Source: Streptacidiphilus pinicola (GTDB taxonomy: Bacteria > Actinomycetota > Actinomycetes > Streptomycetales > Streptomycetaceae). Taken from it: a DNA stretch of 64,000 nucleotides. Shown piece after piece: positions 1 to 6,407 of this stretch. The stretch covers positions 51,097 through 115,096 of the forward strand of contig NZ_QKYN01000053.1 of the NCBI RefSeq assembly GCF_003258295.1. The letters are read 5' to 3'. Position 1 is the stretch's first letter. Every line of letters begins with the position of its first letter. The notes below the pieces were generated by a model, which was not told the DNA's origin, did not search any database, and saw only the letters and a list, made by a program, of their open reading frames with translations. The translations under genes were made by a program, and so were the position numbers.

Positions 1-2
1 CC

Positions 3-413
3 TGGCTCGTGCAGGCATTCGGCTCCTTGCTGATGGCCGGCCCCGGAAAGGCCCGGCACGACGACCACAACCTCGCCCTCTACGAGGCGGCAGGATTCAC
101 CGGCGCGCGCGCAGACCAGGCGGCGGCCGCCGTCTTCACCTTCGTGCTCGGAAACGCCGTTGGGACGGCCGCCGCTGCCTCCCTCACCCGCAAGCTCGAC
201 CGTGAGGGCGACAACGCCGCCCAGTCGATGCGTGAAGGCATGGCGAAGGCCCGCGAGGTCGCTTCCTCCTTCCCGCGGTTGCGCGCGCGCCTGGAAACGG
301 CCGCCGCCGACTACGGCGCGGCGCCGGACGACACCTTCGCGTTCGGCCTGCGCGCCGTCCTCGCCGGGCTGGAAAGCCAACGCGACGCTGCCGACAGCTT
401 CGAAAGCGCGTAA
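3..413 (+). CDS. TetR-family repressor, C-terminal part (5' end outside window)
   Basis: This is the ligand-binding half of a TetR/AcrR-type repressor; the DNA-binding N-terminus lies before the window, and the reading frame is open from base 3. It is clearly paralogous to the TetR protein at 3582-4328: both share a WLV..F segment, a KARHDD motif, a Y..AGF.GA motif, a VF.FVLG core helix and a closing FGLRAVL.GLE segment. This is the TetR C-terminal type common in actinomycete drug-responsive repressors. It ends 13 residues after the conserved GLE, whereas the paralogue carries a longer unrelated tail. No target can be assigned because the upstream region is missing. Confidence 0.8.
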   Translation, partial: WLVQAFGSLLMAGPGKARHDDHNLALYEAAGFTGARADQAAAAVFTFVLGNAVGTAAAASLTRKLDREGDNAAQSMREGMAKAREVASSFPRLRARLETAAADYGAAPDDTFAFGLRAVLAGLESQRDAADSFESA

Positions 414-610
414 TCCACGCCCGGAAACCGCAGGCTTACGACGACCACCGCAGTGTGCGACCCCCCGTTCGATGATGGGACCTGGTCATGACCGCGGTCT
501 GCGGCGCGAGTTCGTGACCGGTCGAGCGCTGAGCTGCGTGTCCGCTCGGCGGACCGGCCCCCTCGCTCTCCCCGCAACAGGTGGTGCGGGCCGAGCGTAC
601 TCGCACCCTC

Positions 611-695
611 CCGGGGGCGCCGCCCCCGGACCCCCGCCAGCGCCCAGGCGGCGCTGGACCCGCCCTACCTGGGGGAGCCTTGCGGCTTCCCCCAG
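611..695. terminator. Cluster of three hairpins downstream of the TetR fragment
   Basis: Three stem-loops follow each other: 611-629 (CCGGGGGC/GCCCCCGG, 3-nt loop), 637-657 (CCAGCGCC/GGCGCTGG, 5-nt loop) and 669-695 (CTGGGGGA.GCC against GGCTTCCCCCAG, with a one-base bulge). There is no T-tract, as is usual for actinomycete intrinsic terminators. Their place after the TetR stop fits transcription termination. Confidence 0.45.
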
Positions 696-1122
696 ACCCC
701 CTTACGCCACGCACGGCGCCGTGCCGGGCCGAGGGCGGCCCGGCACAGCACCGTGCCCAGATGCAGCGGGTTGCTGTCGAAGGGGGCTGAGGAGCAACCC
801 CCCGATCGCCGTCGCCTGCCCTCGCGTGTGGCTCACGAGAACTGACAGAGGATCGCGGCGAAAGACAGGTCAGTCCAGGACCAGGATCAGACCCGGAACG
901 ACGACCACCCGGCACCTCCCTTACGGGTACAAGAGGGGGTGCTGGAAAGCCCTTGGGGCGCCTGGGTCTATGAGGAACCAAGGGCAACTCAAGGGGCGAT
1001 CAACAGCCGTACGTGTTCTCCTACGGGGCCGGTGACGGGAAGTCACAGACCCGTTGAGAGGAAGGAAGCAGCCGCTTAAGGGGAAATCAACGACCGCTCG
1101 AGAGGATGCTGACAACAGGTCA

Positions 1123-1141
1123 CTGTTGCTCCACGAGCCAG
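1123..1141 (+). repeat. Iteron-like repeat 1 of 5
   Basis: Reads CTGTTGCT-CCAC-GAGCCAG. It overlaps a 16-bp palindrome CAACAG-GTCA-CTGTTG (1113-1128). It belongs to a set of five direct repeats that bracket the RepL-like gene pair. Confidence 0.75.
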
Positions 1142-1276
1142 TCTGAGGATCCAAGAGACCCTTCCTCCTCGCCCCCACGACCCGCTTCGTGCCAGCATTT
1201 GTATTAGTCCTTGTGCGGAGGTCCGTTGGGGCTGACGCCAACGGGGGAAGCGGGCTCCACCCCACTGATGCACGGA

Positions 1277-1295
1277 CTGTTGCTGCGTGAGCCAG
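1277..1295 (+). repeat. Iteron-like repeat 2 of 5
   Basis: Reads CTGTTGCT-GCGT-GAGCCAG, identical to repeat 1 outside the variable four bases, and in the same orientation. Confidence 0.75.
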
Positions 1296-1318
1296 CGATG
1301 TGAAACCCTCGCTCGAAC

Positions 1319-1337
1319 CTGTTGCTGTACGAGCCAC
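1319..1337 (+). repeat. Iteron-like repeat 3 of 5, abutting the RepL-like ribosome binding site
   Basis: Reads CTGTTGCT-GTAC-GAGCCAC. It ends only a few bases before the AAAGGAGGTGG ribosome binding site of the gene at 1353, so a protein bound here would block expression of that gene, as expected for an autoregulated initiator. Confidence 0.75.
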
Positions 1338-1352
1338 AGAAAGGAGGTGGCG

Positions 1353-1835
1353 ATGGGCAAGATGAAGCCGCAGACCGCGCAGCTGGTGAACGCGGACACC
1401 GGAGAGCTCGTGGAGGTGACCACGACCTTCAGGGCGCTCCAGGAGACGTACCTCTTCGACGGGGCCTACACCCCGCAGAGCGACGGGTTGTGGCTGAAGC
1501 TGCTCGACAAGAGGTCAGGGCTCACGCCAACTGATCGGGACATCCTCCTGCTGCATGTCGTGGCAGCCCACGGAAAGCGTTCCACTGGTCCGCTGCGGTG
1601 GATGCGCGCGGAGATCGCCCAGTTCCTGGGAGTCACCCCGCGGACCGTCGCGGGCTCCATCCGCAAGCTCGCCAAGCTGGATCTGCTCGTCGAGGCCGAG
1701 CGGCACGGACGGATCGTCTACTACAAGCCGACGCCGCATCTCGCCAGCAGGGCCGGCGGTGAACAGCAGCGCAGGGATGCGCAGGCCGCACCGCCGCCGA
1801 ACCTTCCGACGATCCAGGAGCGAAGGGCATCCTGA
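1353..1835 (+). CDS. RepL-like winged-helix protein (candidate plasmid replication initiator)
   Basis: A 160-aa protein; the ATG at 1353 is chosen for its near-perfect ribosome binding site AAAGGAGGTGG five bases upstream. The N-terminus contains NADTGELVEV, matching the 'DTGEVIEV' type of start found in Firmicutes RepL replication proteins. The middle (about residues 60-130) is a winged helix-turn-helix: LTPTDRDILLL, then MRAEIAQFLGVTPRTVAGSI and a wing ending in RIVYYK. The C-terminal 30 residues are Gln/Pro-rich and low-complexity. It overlaps the next winged-helix gene by one base (TGATG). Five 19-bp direct repeats flank the pair, the arrangement of an iteron-controlled replicon. It could instead be a plain transcription factor; nothing in the sequence proves replication. 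Confidence 0.6.
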   Translation: MGKMKPQTAQLVNADTGELVEVTTTFRALQETYLFDGAYTPQSDGLWLKLLDKRSGLTPTDRDILLLHVVAAHGKRSTGPLRWMRAEIAQFLGVTPRTVAGSIRKLAKLDLLVEAERHGRIVYYKPTPHLASRAGGEQQRRDAQAAPPPNLPTIQERRAS

Positions 1836-2182
1836 TGAACGATGACTTCACTTTCCGCTCCTTGGCCGAGCTGGCCTTGCCCCCTGACCGGGTCGGCGAA
1901 TGGCTCAGCATGTCTGCTCCCCAGTTGCGGATCATGAACTTCTACCTGCTGGTGGAGGTGCACCCGGACTACGGTGCAGTGATGAGCCCGGCGATGAAGA
2001 TCGCTGCCTACCTCGGCATGAACCGGTCCCAGTTCGCCCGGGACGTGCGAGAGCTCGCCGTCGAAGGCTGGCTTCAGGAGATCACCCGCATCGGCAACAT
2101 CCGCTACTACGGCGTCGGCCCGAAGGTGACCGGGGCCGGCTCCAAGTCCAATGTGGTGGAGCTGCGGCAACGCACTGCGTGA
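1835..2182 (+). CDS. Winged-helix DNA-binding protein, partner of the RepL-like gene
   Basis: A 115-aa protein translationally coupled to the preceding gene: the stop TGA at 1833-1835 shares its A with the ATG. Residues 40-100 form a winged helix (MKIAAYLGMNRSQFARDV as the helix-turn-helix, then a wing around GNIRYYGVGP). Both proteins of the pair end their wing in an aromatic IRYY/IVYY strand, so they look like diverged relatives. Two further iteron-like repeats (2213, 2265) and a strong terminator follow. Streptomyces linear plasmids often use two adjacent replication genes plus iterons, which this resembles; the replication role is an inference. Confidence 0.55.
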   Translation: MNDDFTFRSLAELALPPDRVGEWLSMSAPQLRIMNFYLLVEVHPDYGAVMSPAMKIAAYLGMNRSQFARDVRELAVEGWLQEITRIGNIRYYGVGPKVTGAGSKSNVVELRQRTA

Positions 2183-2212
2183 CTTGTCCGCCCGCCTGGC
2201 CGAGCAGCCTGA

Positions 2213-2231
2213 CTGTTGCTGAACGGGCCAG
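2213..2231 (+). repeat. Iteron-like repeat 4 of 5
   Basis: Reads CTGTTGCT-GAAC-GGGCCAG, one base different from the consensus in the second half-site. It lies just after the winged-helix gene pair. Confidence 0.7.
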
Positions 2232-2264
2232 CGAGAGGAAAACCGAACGGCATCCTTCCACTCA

Positions 2265-2283
2265 CTGTTGCTGAGGGAGCCAG
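2265..2283 (+). repeat. Iteron-like repeat 5 of 5
   Basis: Reads CTGTTGCT-GAGG-GAGCCAG and sits directly before the terminator at 2292-2333. The distance to repeat 4 (52 bp) is close to five helical turns. Confidence 0.7.
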
Positions 2284-2291
2284 TGAAGGAC

Positions 2292-2333
2292 GGCCCTGTG
2301 TCCTGTCCTGTTGCCAGGACAGGACACAGGGCC
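2292..2333. terminator. Bidirectional intrinsic terminator, perfect 19-bp stem
   Basis: The left arm at 2292-2310 and the right arm at 2315-2333 are perfect reverse complements of 19 bp around the loop TTGC. It separates the plus-strand winged-helix pair from the convergent minus-strand DUF4097 gene that ends at 2357. Confidence 0.85.
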
Positions 2334-2356
2334 GTGTCGCGGCAGGGGGCGTCCGG

Positions 2357-3196
2357 TCAGGAGCCGCTGGGCGCCCGCTGGACCATGACGTCGCCGAGGT
2401 TCGTCGACCCGGTGATCCGAACGTCGTTCAGGTCCGAGTCCGGGAGGTCCAGGCCTTCGAGAGCGTTGTGGATTCTCCCCAACTGCGTGTGCACGTCCAA
2501 ATGGGCAGAGCTGCCCTCGCGGACGCCGATCTCAAGATTGCCGAGGTTACTGCGCAGGTCGATGGTGCCGCGGACCACTTCCCTGACCTTCACGTGCCCG
2601 CTGGAGGTCGTCGCCACGACGCAGGCCCCGGCACGGCCGATGGTGATGTTCCCGTTGGTTCCCTGCACCTCAACGTCGCCGGCGGCGAGTCCGACCTGAG
2701 TGTCACCGTTGGTGTTCGTCAGCCGGGCGTTGCCGTCCACCGAGTCGATCCGCAGGTGGCCCGATCCGGCGCTGACCTCCACCTGGCCCAGGGCCCGGCC
2801 GACGTCTATGTTCCCGTGCTGGGTCAGGACCCGGACGGCGTTGCCCTGGGCGATGCGGACGTTTCCGGTGCCGGTGCGGACCTCGCAGTCCCCAAGGACG
2901 CCGGTGCTGGTCAAGTGGCCCGCCGTCACGTCCGCCTCAAGCCTGGAACCTTGGGGGAGCGAGACTTTGAGCGAGACAGAGCCACGCAGATCGAAGAGCG
3001 GTGTCCTGACCGTCAGCCGGCCGCCGGCGTACTTGACCTGAGTTGCCTCGGCAACACGGATGTCGTCCGCGTTCCCGGCGGTGGACGGGCGGACTTCGAC
3101 GGAGGTCTCGCCCTGGTTCGACACGGTGATCTCCGCGCTGCCGGCCCCAAGATGGATGGTGGCGTCAACGGGCCCTGCGCTTCTGAAAGAAGACAT
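2357..3196 (-). CDS. DUF4097-type beta-repeat protein, paralogue 1
   Basis: A 279-aa protein built of short beta-strand repeats with regular G-N/G-D turns (TGNVRIA, HGNIDVG, SGHLRID, NGDTQVG, NGNITIG, LGNLEIG), typical of the DUF4097 (adhesin-like, right-handed beta-helix) family. I see no signal peptide or membrane segment, so it is probably cytoplasmic, as many Streptomyces members are. The ATG at 3196 (MSSFRSAG) is chosen because upstream in-frame sequence is low-complexity and non-homologous to the second copy at 47117. The shared architecture includes an early IR.AEATQV/VRLARVEY strand, a G.V.L...LP.GSR strand and a closing LGD.(M)V segment. The function is unknown; recurring near regulators and secondary-metabolite genes is common for the family. 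Its stop faces the terminator at 2292-2333. Confidence 0.75.
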   Translation of the reverse strand: MSSFRSAGPVDATIHLGAGSAEITVSNQGETSVEVRPSTAGNADDIRVAEATQVKYAGGRLTVRTPLFDLRGSVSLKVSLPQGSRLEADVTAGHLTSTGVLGDCEVRTGTGNVRIAQGNAVRVLTQHGNIDVGRALGQVEVSAGSGHLRIDSVDGNARLTNTNGDTQVGLAAGDVEVQGTNGNITIGRAGACVVATTSSGHVKVREVVRGTIDLRSNLGNLEIGVREGSSAHLDVHTQLGRIHNALEGLDLPDSDLNDVRITGSTNLGDVMVQRAPSGS

Positions 3197-3581
3197 GACT
3201 GATCCGTTCTCACGAGTGATGGTGGGAAGCGCTGCCTGCCGGGGCGGGCAGCCCGGACAAGGGCCATGGCGGCGCATCGGCGTGCGCCTGTGTACTCGAT
3301 CTGGCGTCAGATGCGCTGCTGGACCTGCAGGTTCAGCAAGAGGAACTGGTCGGCCGTGGCATGGCGTCATGTGTGCAGGACGACGGTGGTCACCAGCGAC
3401 TGGCGCGCGTCCCCGCTCGCACGCGTCCCCCTTGGACCCGGGGGCCGCTACCCCCTCAGTTTCCGGATTCTCGCAGACCAGAACGGGTATCCCTGACACG
3501 CGCAGGCTATTATTTGGAACTTCGATAACTGGCCGATAGCGGTCCGGCCTAACGTCGATGGAGTGCAGGCAAACGGCACCC
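3197..3581. other. Intergenic region with an orphan SARP-type promoter
   Basis: 385 bp between two minus-strand genes. The left two-thirds is GC-rich with nothing I can assign. The right end (3523-3555) holds a perfectly spaced plus-strand promoter of the family described below, although no plus-strand gene follows it. Confidence 0.5.
3523..3555 (+). promoter_or_regulatory. SARP-type promoter, site 1 (apparently orphan)
   Basis: CGATAAC (3523-3529), 4 bp, CGATAGC (3534-3540), 9 bp, then TAACGT as -10 (3550-3555). The heptamer pitch is 11 bp, and the spacing to the -10 is identical to the sites at 17530, 46839, 58789 (minus) and 58852. It points rightward into the 3' end of the convergent TetR gene, so it would produce antisense RNA unless a gene has been lost. 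Confidence 0.6.
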
Positions 3582-4328
3582 TCAAGGGCAGGGAGTGCAG
3601 GCTTGGAGAGTGTTCAGAGCCACCGGGACGGCGTGGTTCGACGGTGGGAGCGGTCGGGTTCTGATTCTGTGCTCGAGTCCGTCCAGGACCGCCCTGAGGC
3701 CGAACTCGAAGCTACGCCCGGGCGCAGACCCGTAGCCGGTCTCGGTGGCCCCTTCCAAGCGTTCCCGCAGCCGGGGAAAACGCAGAGCGACTTCTTTGGC
3801 TTCCTCCAACGATTGCTGGACCCGAGACTGGGAGTTTCCACTCCCGCGACTGAGCTGACGATTCAGGGAATCGGAGGTGGATCCGCCGAGAGCATGGCCG
3901 AGAACGAACATGAAGACCGTGGTCGCTGCGTCGTCGACCTCCGCGCCGACGAATCCGGCCTTCTCGTAGACCGCGAGAATGCGGTCGTCGTGGCGGGCCT
4001 TGTTCTCTCCGTAGACAGGCTGGGATGCGAAGGCGGTCACGAGCCAGGGATGCTGGCTGACCATGCGGTGGAGGCCGCCGGCCATGTCTGCCGCCGCCGT
4101 TCGCCAATCGACCCGATCAAGATCGGGGAGTACCACCTCGCCCCATACCTCGTTGCTCGCCAGTATGAGAAGATGACTCTTGCTCGTGACATACCAATAC
4201 ATGGCTGTGGCGGCGGCATCGAGCCGGTCGCCGAGGCGGCGCATGGACAAGCCTTCCAATCCTTCGGCGTCCAGCAGCTCAATAGCGGCCTGAATGATGA
4301 TCTCTTTGCTCAAGTCATCTCGCGACAT
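3582..4328 (-). CDS. TetR-family transcriptional repressor
   Basis: A 248-aa repressor. Residues 8-55 form the TetR helix-turn-helix (AAIELLDAEGLEGLSMRRLG, then the recognition helix ending AMYWYVTSKSHLL). The C-terminal domain matches the truncated paralogue at 3-413 over about 110 residues. The last 27 residues (after GLEHR) have no counterpart in the paralogue, are Pro-rich, and are encoded by the segment into which the orphan promoter at 3523 points; this suggests that the 3' end was joined to foreign sequence. The start at 4328 (MSRDDLSKEII) is the only one that keeps the full helix-turn-helix. The target may be its own promoter or the gene beyond the window edge. Confidence 0.85.
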   Translation of the reverse strand: MSRDDLSKEIIIQAAIELLDAEGLEGLSMRRLGDRLDAAATAMYWYVTSKSHLLILASNEVWGEVVLPDLDRVDWRTAAADMAGGLHRMVSQHPWLVTAFASQPVYGENKARHDDRILAVYEKAGFVGAEVDDAATTVFMFVLGHALGGSTSDSLNRQLSRGSGNSQSRVQQSLEEAKEVALRFPRLRERLEGATETGYGSAPGRSFEFGLRAVLDGLEHRIRTRPLPPSNHAVPVALNTLQACTPCP

Positions 4329-4469
4329 GGCGTCAGGTTAGCGCCGATTTTAGAATTACACAGTCCGGGAAGGCAGATCTCGCGCCATGCGAGCGGACCT
4401 TCCTGTCGTACATACACAATGCAGAGTGCGAAATTAATGATCAGCAATGAATGCCTCGCGGGGCAGGGC

Positions 4470-5444
4470 TTAGAGCCATCCGCGCTTCGCCGCGTTGATG
4501 CCGGCCTGGAATCGACTCGAGGCGTCCAGGCGGAACATCAGGCCGGACATGATCCTGCGCACGGTGCGCAGCGAGACTCCGAGTTTCCGGGCCGCCGCGT
4601 CGTCGGTGCACCCGGTGCTGATCAGGTCGAGCAGAGCCCTCTCCATCGGGTTGCACCCGTGCTCGTCGATCGGGGCGGTCTCGCCGAAGGGTGTGGCGAC
4701 GGCCCAGACACTCTCGAACAGTGCATGAACGACGGCGACCACGGACGGACTGTGGACCTCGAGCGCGCCGATGCGCGGATCACTGACGTCCAGGGGCAGG
4801 ATGGCGAGCTTGCGGTCGACGACGATCAGCGGGATAGGGACGGAGGGGACCGTGCGCATCTGGCCGCCGAGCCTGGTCAACCACTCGGCGTAGGCCAGGG
4901 TGTCGGGGTCGTTGCGGAAGCTTTCGCGGGACACCGAACGGATCACCACGCCCCGCTTGAGCGCCTGCTCGTTCAGGGGACCGGAGGCGTCACGGGCGTC
5001 GGGCCGGTCGGCGCCACCGGGGTTCAGCGAGAGGATCTCGGTCTCGGTCAGGCGCTGGATTTCCTCCAGCCTGCTGCGGACGGCGTCGATCCCTTCCAGC
5101 CGGAGCGCGCCGTCCCAGTCGCGCGTGCGCTCGTGCTGGGCCGCGATGGCGGCGATCTCGGCCCGGGTCGCTTCGATCTGCGCCTGCCGAGCGGCGGCAT
5201 CTGCTTCTGCGGCGGCGAGCAGCGCGGCCAGGCCCACCTCGGGGCTGACCGGTCTGACGCCCCCTCCGGCACGCGACGAGGGTCTCAGCAGTTCCAGATC
5301 GCCCAGTTCGTCGAGCGCGCATCGGATGTCGTCCTCGGGGAGTCCGGTGTCCGCCGCCAGATCCGCGACGCCGTGGTCGGGATGGCCGAGCATGCTGCGG
5401 TAGACGGCCTCGGCGCGGGCAGACAGCCCCAAGAACTGCAGCAT
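4470..5444 (-). CDS. LuxR-family regulator with TrmB-like N-terminus
   Basis: A 324-aa regulator. Residues 1-65 resemble a TrmB-type winged helix (LGLSARAEAVYRSMLGHP, DLAADTGLPEDDIRCALDEL). A helical linker, an Ala-rich coiled segment (about 75-120) and a phospholipase-D-like TrmB effector region follow. Residues 262-320 form a LuxR helix-turn-helix (MERALLDLISTGCTDDAAAR and GVSLRTVRRIM). This two-ended architecture is frequent in Streptomyces. The ATG at 5444 is chosen for its GGGGGAG; a GTG at 5468 is an alternative adding 8 residues. A TTGATC-16-TAAAAA promoter is visible on the minus strand near 5516-5489. It is divergent from the exported-peptide/ThiF genes, with triple CGTCAAG repeats between, so it probably controls them. 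Confidence 0.8.
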   Translation of the reverse strand: MLQFLGLSARAEAVYRSMLGHPDHGVADLAADTGLPEDDIRCALDELGDLELLRPSSRAGGGVRPVSPEVGLAALLAAAEADAAARQAQIEATRAEIAAIAAQHERTRDWDGALRLEGIDAVRSRLEEIQRLTETEILSLNPGGADRPDARDASGPLNEQALKRGVVIRSVSRESFRNDPDTLAYAEWLTRLGGQMRTVPSVPIPLIVVDRKLAILPLDVSDPRIGALEVHSPSVVAVVHALFESVWAVATPFGETAPIDEHGCNPMERALLDLISTGCTDDAAARKLGVSLRTVRRIMSGLMFRLDASSRFQAGINAAKRGWL

Positions 5445-5533
5445 CAGCTCCCCCTGATGGGGGCACACCTACCCCGCTGTGCAGCGATTTTTACACGAAT
5501 AGGCAACTCGATCAAGGGTTTCGGGAGTGGACG

Positions 5534-5584
5534 CGTCAAGATCTCGTCAAGACGCTCAACGAAACGACAGGAGACTTCGTCAAG
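5534..5584. promoter_or_regulatory. Three exact CGTCAAG heptamers at 11-bp multiples (SARP-type operator)
   Basis: CGTCAAG occurs at 5534-5540, 5545-5551 and 5578-5584: offsets of 11 and 33 bp, so all lie on the same helix face. Direct heptamers with 4-bp spacers are the known geometry of SARP (OmpR-fold) operators; the PimR box CGGCAAG differs by one base. They lie between the LuxR gene and the exported-peptide gene. The heptamer differs from the CGATARC family used elsewhere in this window, so a second regulator may be involved. Confidence 0.5.
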
Positions 5585-5740
5585 TCCTGTCCCCAAGGTG
5601 TCAGGCCACATGGTGACAGCCAGAACCCGGTGACACCGTTCGGCAACGGCGGACAGGCTAGGGATCACTTCGAAGTCGCCTCCCAAACGGGATGAAGACT
5701 CCGAAATCCCTGTTCCCATCCAGTCTCGGGGGAGTCTGTC

Positions 5741-5905
5741 GTGCCCAAGAAAATCTGCATTGTCCTGAACCTCCTCGCAGCGCTCGGTATTGCGACCGTG
5801 CTCTGTGCAGGTCCCGTCTCAGCGGCGGCTCCGGCCAGCGGAACAACCGCCAGCGACACCTCGTCCCCCGGCACCGGTCTGGGGTGGGGCGCAGCGCCGA
5901 GATAG
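5741..5905 (+). CDS. Small exported peptide with C-terminal GLGWG motif
   Basis: A 54-aa peptide starting at GTG 5741, six bases after GGGGGAG. Residues 2-4 are PKK, residues 5-23 are hydrophobic, and VSAAA-PA is a good signal-peptidase site near residue 30. The remaining 24 residues are Ser/Thr/Gly-rich and end in TGLGWGAAPR. The gene is too small for automatic calling but has a proper Shine-Dalgarno and signal peptide. A second exported peptide with GLPWG near its C-terminus lies at 17607. Here the neighbours are a LuxR-type regulator (divergent), an 87-aa protein and a ThiF-like adenylating enzyme, so the peptide could be a signalling molecule or the precursor of a modified peptide. I do not recognise the family. 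Confidence 0.65.
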   Translation: MPKKICIVLNLLAALGIATVLCAGPVSAAAPASGTTASDTSSPGTGLGWGAAPR

Positions 5906-5988
5906 TCCGCGCGTTGTGCTCTCACTCTCAGCCTCAGTGGGGGCAGGGACGGACCTCCCTCGACTAGTGGCCGCTACGGAGAGCACCT

Positions 5989-6252
5989 ATGCACATGATC
6001 ACCCTGCACCTGTCCGGCCCCGCCGGTGAGCAGCCGGATCCCGACCAACTCGCCCAGGCGATGTGGGCCCAGGCCGAGACGACCGACCGAGTGGAGCACC
6101 TGCGGATCAGGTCGCATCCCGGACGCGTTGACGTCGTCGCGTTCCTCCTGGCCGACGAGGCGGAAGCGGCGCGGGCCAGGGCACGGGAACTCGGGCGGCG
6201 GACCATCACGGGCACAGCCTGGCTGGCGGGCTGGAGCCTGGAGGACACCTGA
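5989..6252 (+). CDS. Hypothetical 87-aa protein
   Basis: An 87-aa protein with a good ribosome binding site (CGGAGAG) before the ATG at 5989; a second ATG two codons later is possible. It has no signal peptide. The predicted pattern is strand (MITLHLSG), Gln-rich helix, strand (VEHLRIRS), strand (VDVVAFLL), a long Ala/Arg-rich helix and a strand with two tryptophans (TAWLAGWSLE). It may be a small ferredoxin-fold-like or substrate-recognition protein, but I cannot name a family. It lies between the GLGWG peptide and the ThiF-like gene, 155 bp before the latter, and probably belongs to the same module. Confidence 0.6.
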   Translation: MHMITLHLSGPAGEQPDPDQLAQAMWAQAETTDRVEHLRIRSHPGRVDVVAFLLADEAEAARARARELGRRTITGTAWLAGWSLEDT

Positions 6253-6296
6253 GAAACCGGAGCCGTCCTGCCGACCTTAGCCGGTGAGCCGCATTC

Positions 6297-6327
6297 CGGT
6301 ATTCGGACCCCACCCGGCCGAATACCG
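6297..6327. promoter_or_regulatory. Inverted repeat upstream of the ThiF-like gene (candidate operator)
   Basis: CGGTATTCGG (6297-6306) and CCGAATACCG (6318-6327) are perfect 10-bp reverse complements separated by 11 bp. A further half-site-like CGGTAACCGAAT follows at 6330-6341. The two-turn symmetry fits a dimeric regulator. It lies 81 bp before the ThiF-like start. Confidence 0.5.
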
Positions 6328-6407
6328 AGCGGTAACCGAATGGCCGGCCAGGAACAGGGACGCCGGGGCCGCACACCTCTTCACTCCCTGCGTAAGGAAG
6401 CCCAGAA

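Larger units (their letters stand above)
414..1352. other. 939-bp intergenic stretch with hairpin cluster and iteron-like repeats
   Basis: I see no convincing gene here. The left part (611-695) holds three successive GC-rich hairpins. The right part carries three of the five 19-bp CTGTTGCT....GAGCCAG repeats (1123, 1277, 1319), a CAACAG-GTCA-CTGTTG palindrome overlapping the first of them (1113-1128), and an inverted repeat at 1223-1244 (CCGTTGG...CCAACGG). The stretch ends at the ribosome binding site of the RepL-like gene. Confidence 0.6.

Noticed and set aside
3558..5633. A 691-codon plus-strand open frame following the orphan promoter
   Set aside because: It is antisense to two well-supported regulator genes and has no recognisable motif or ribosome binding site. 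A 46-codon GTG ORF at 3595 was also considered, but it is antisense to the TetR tail.
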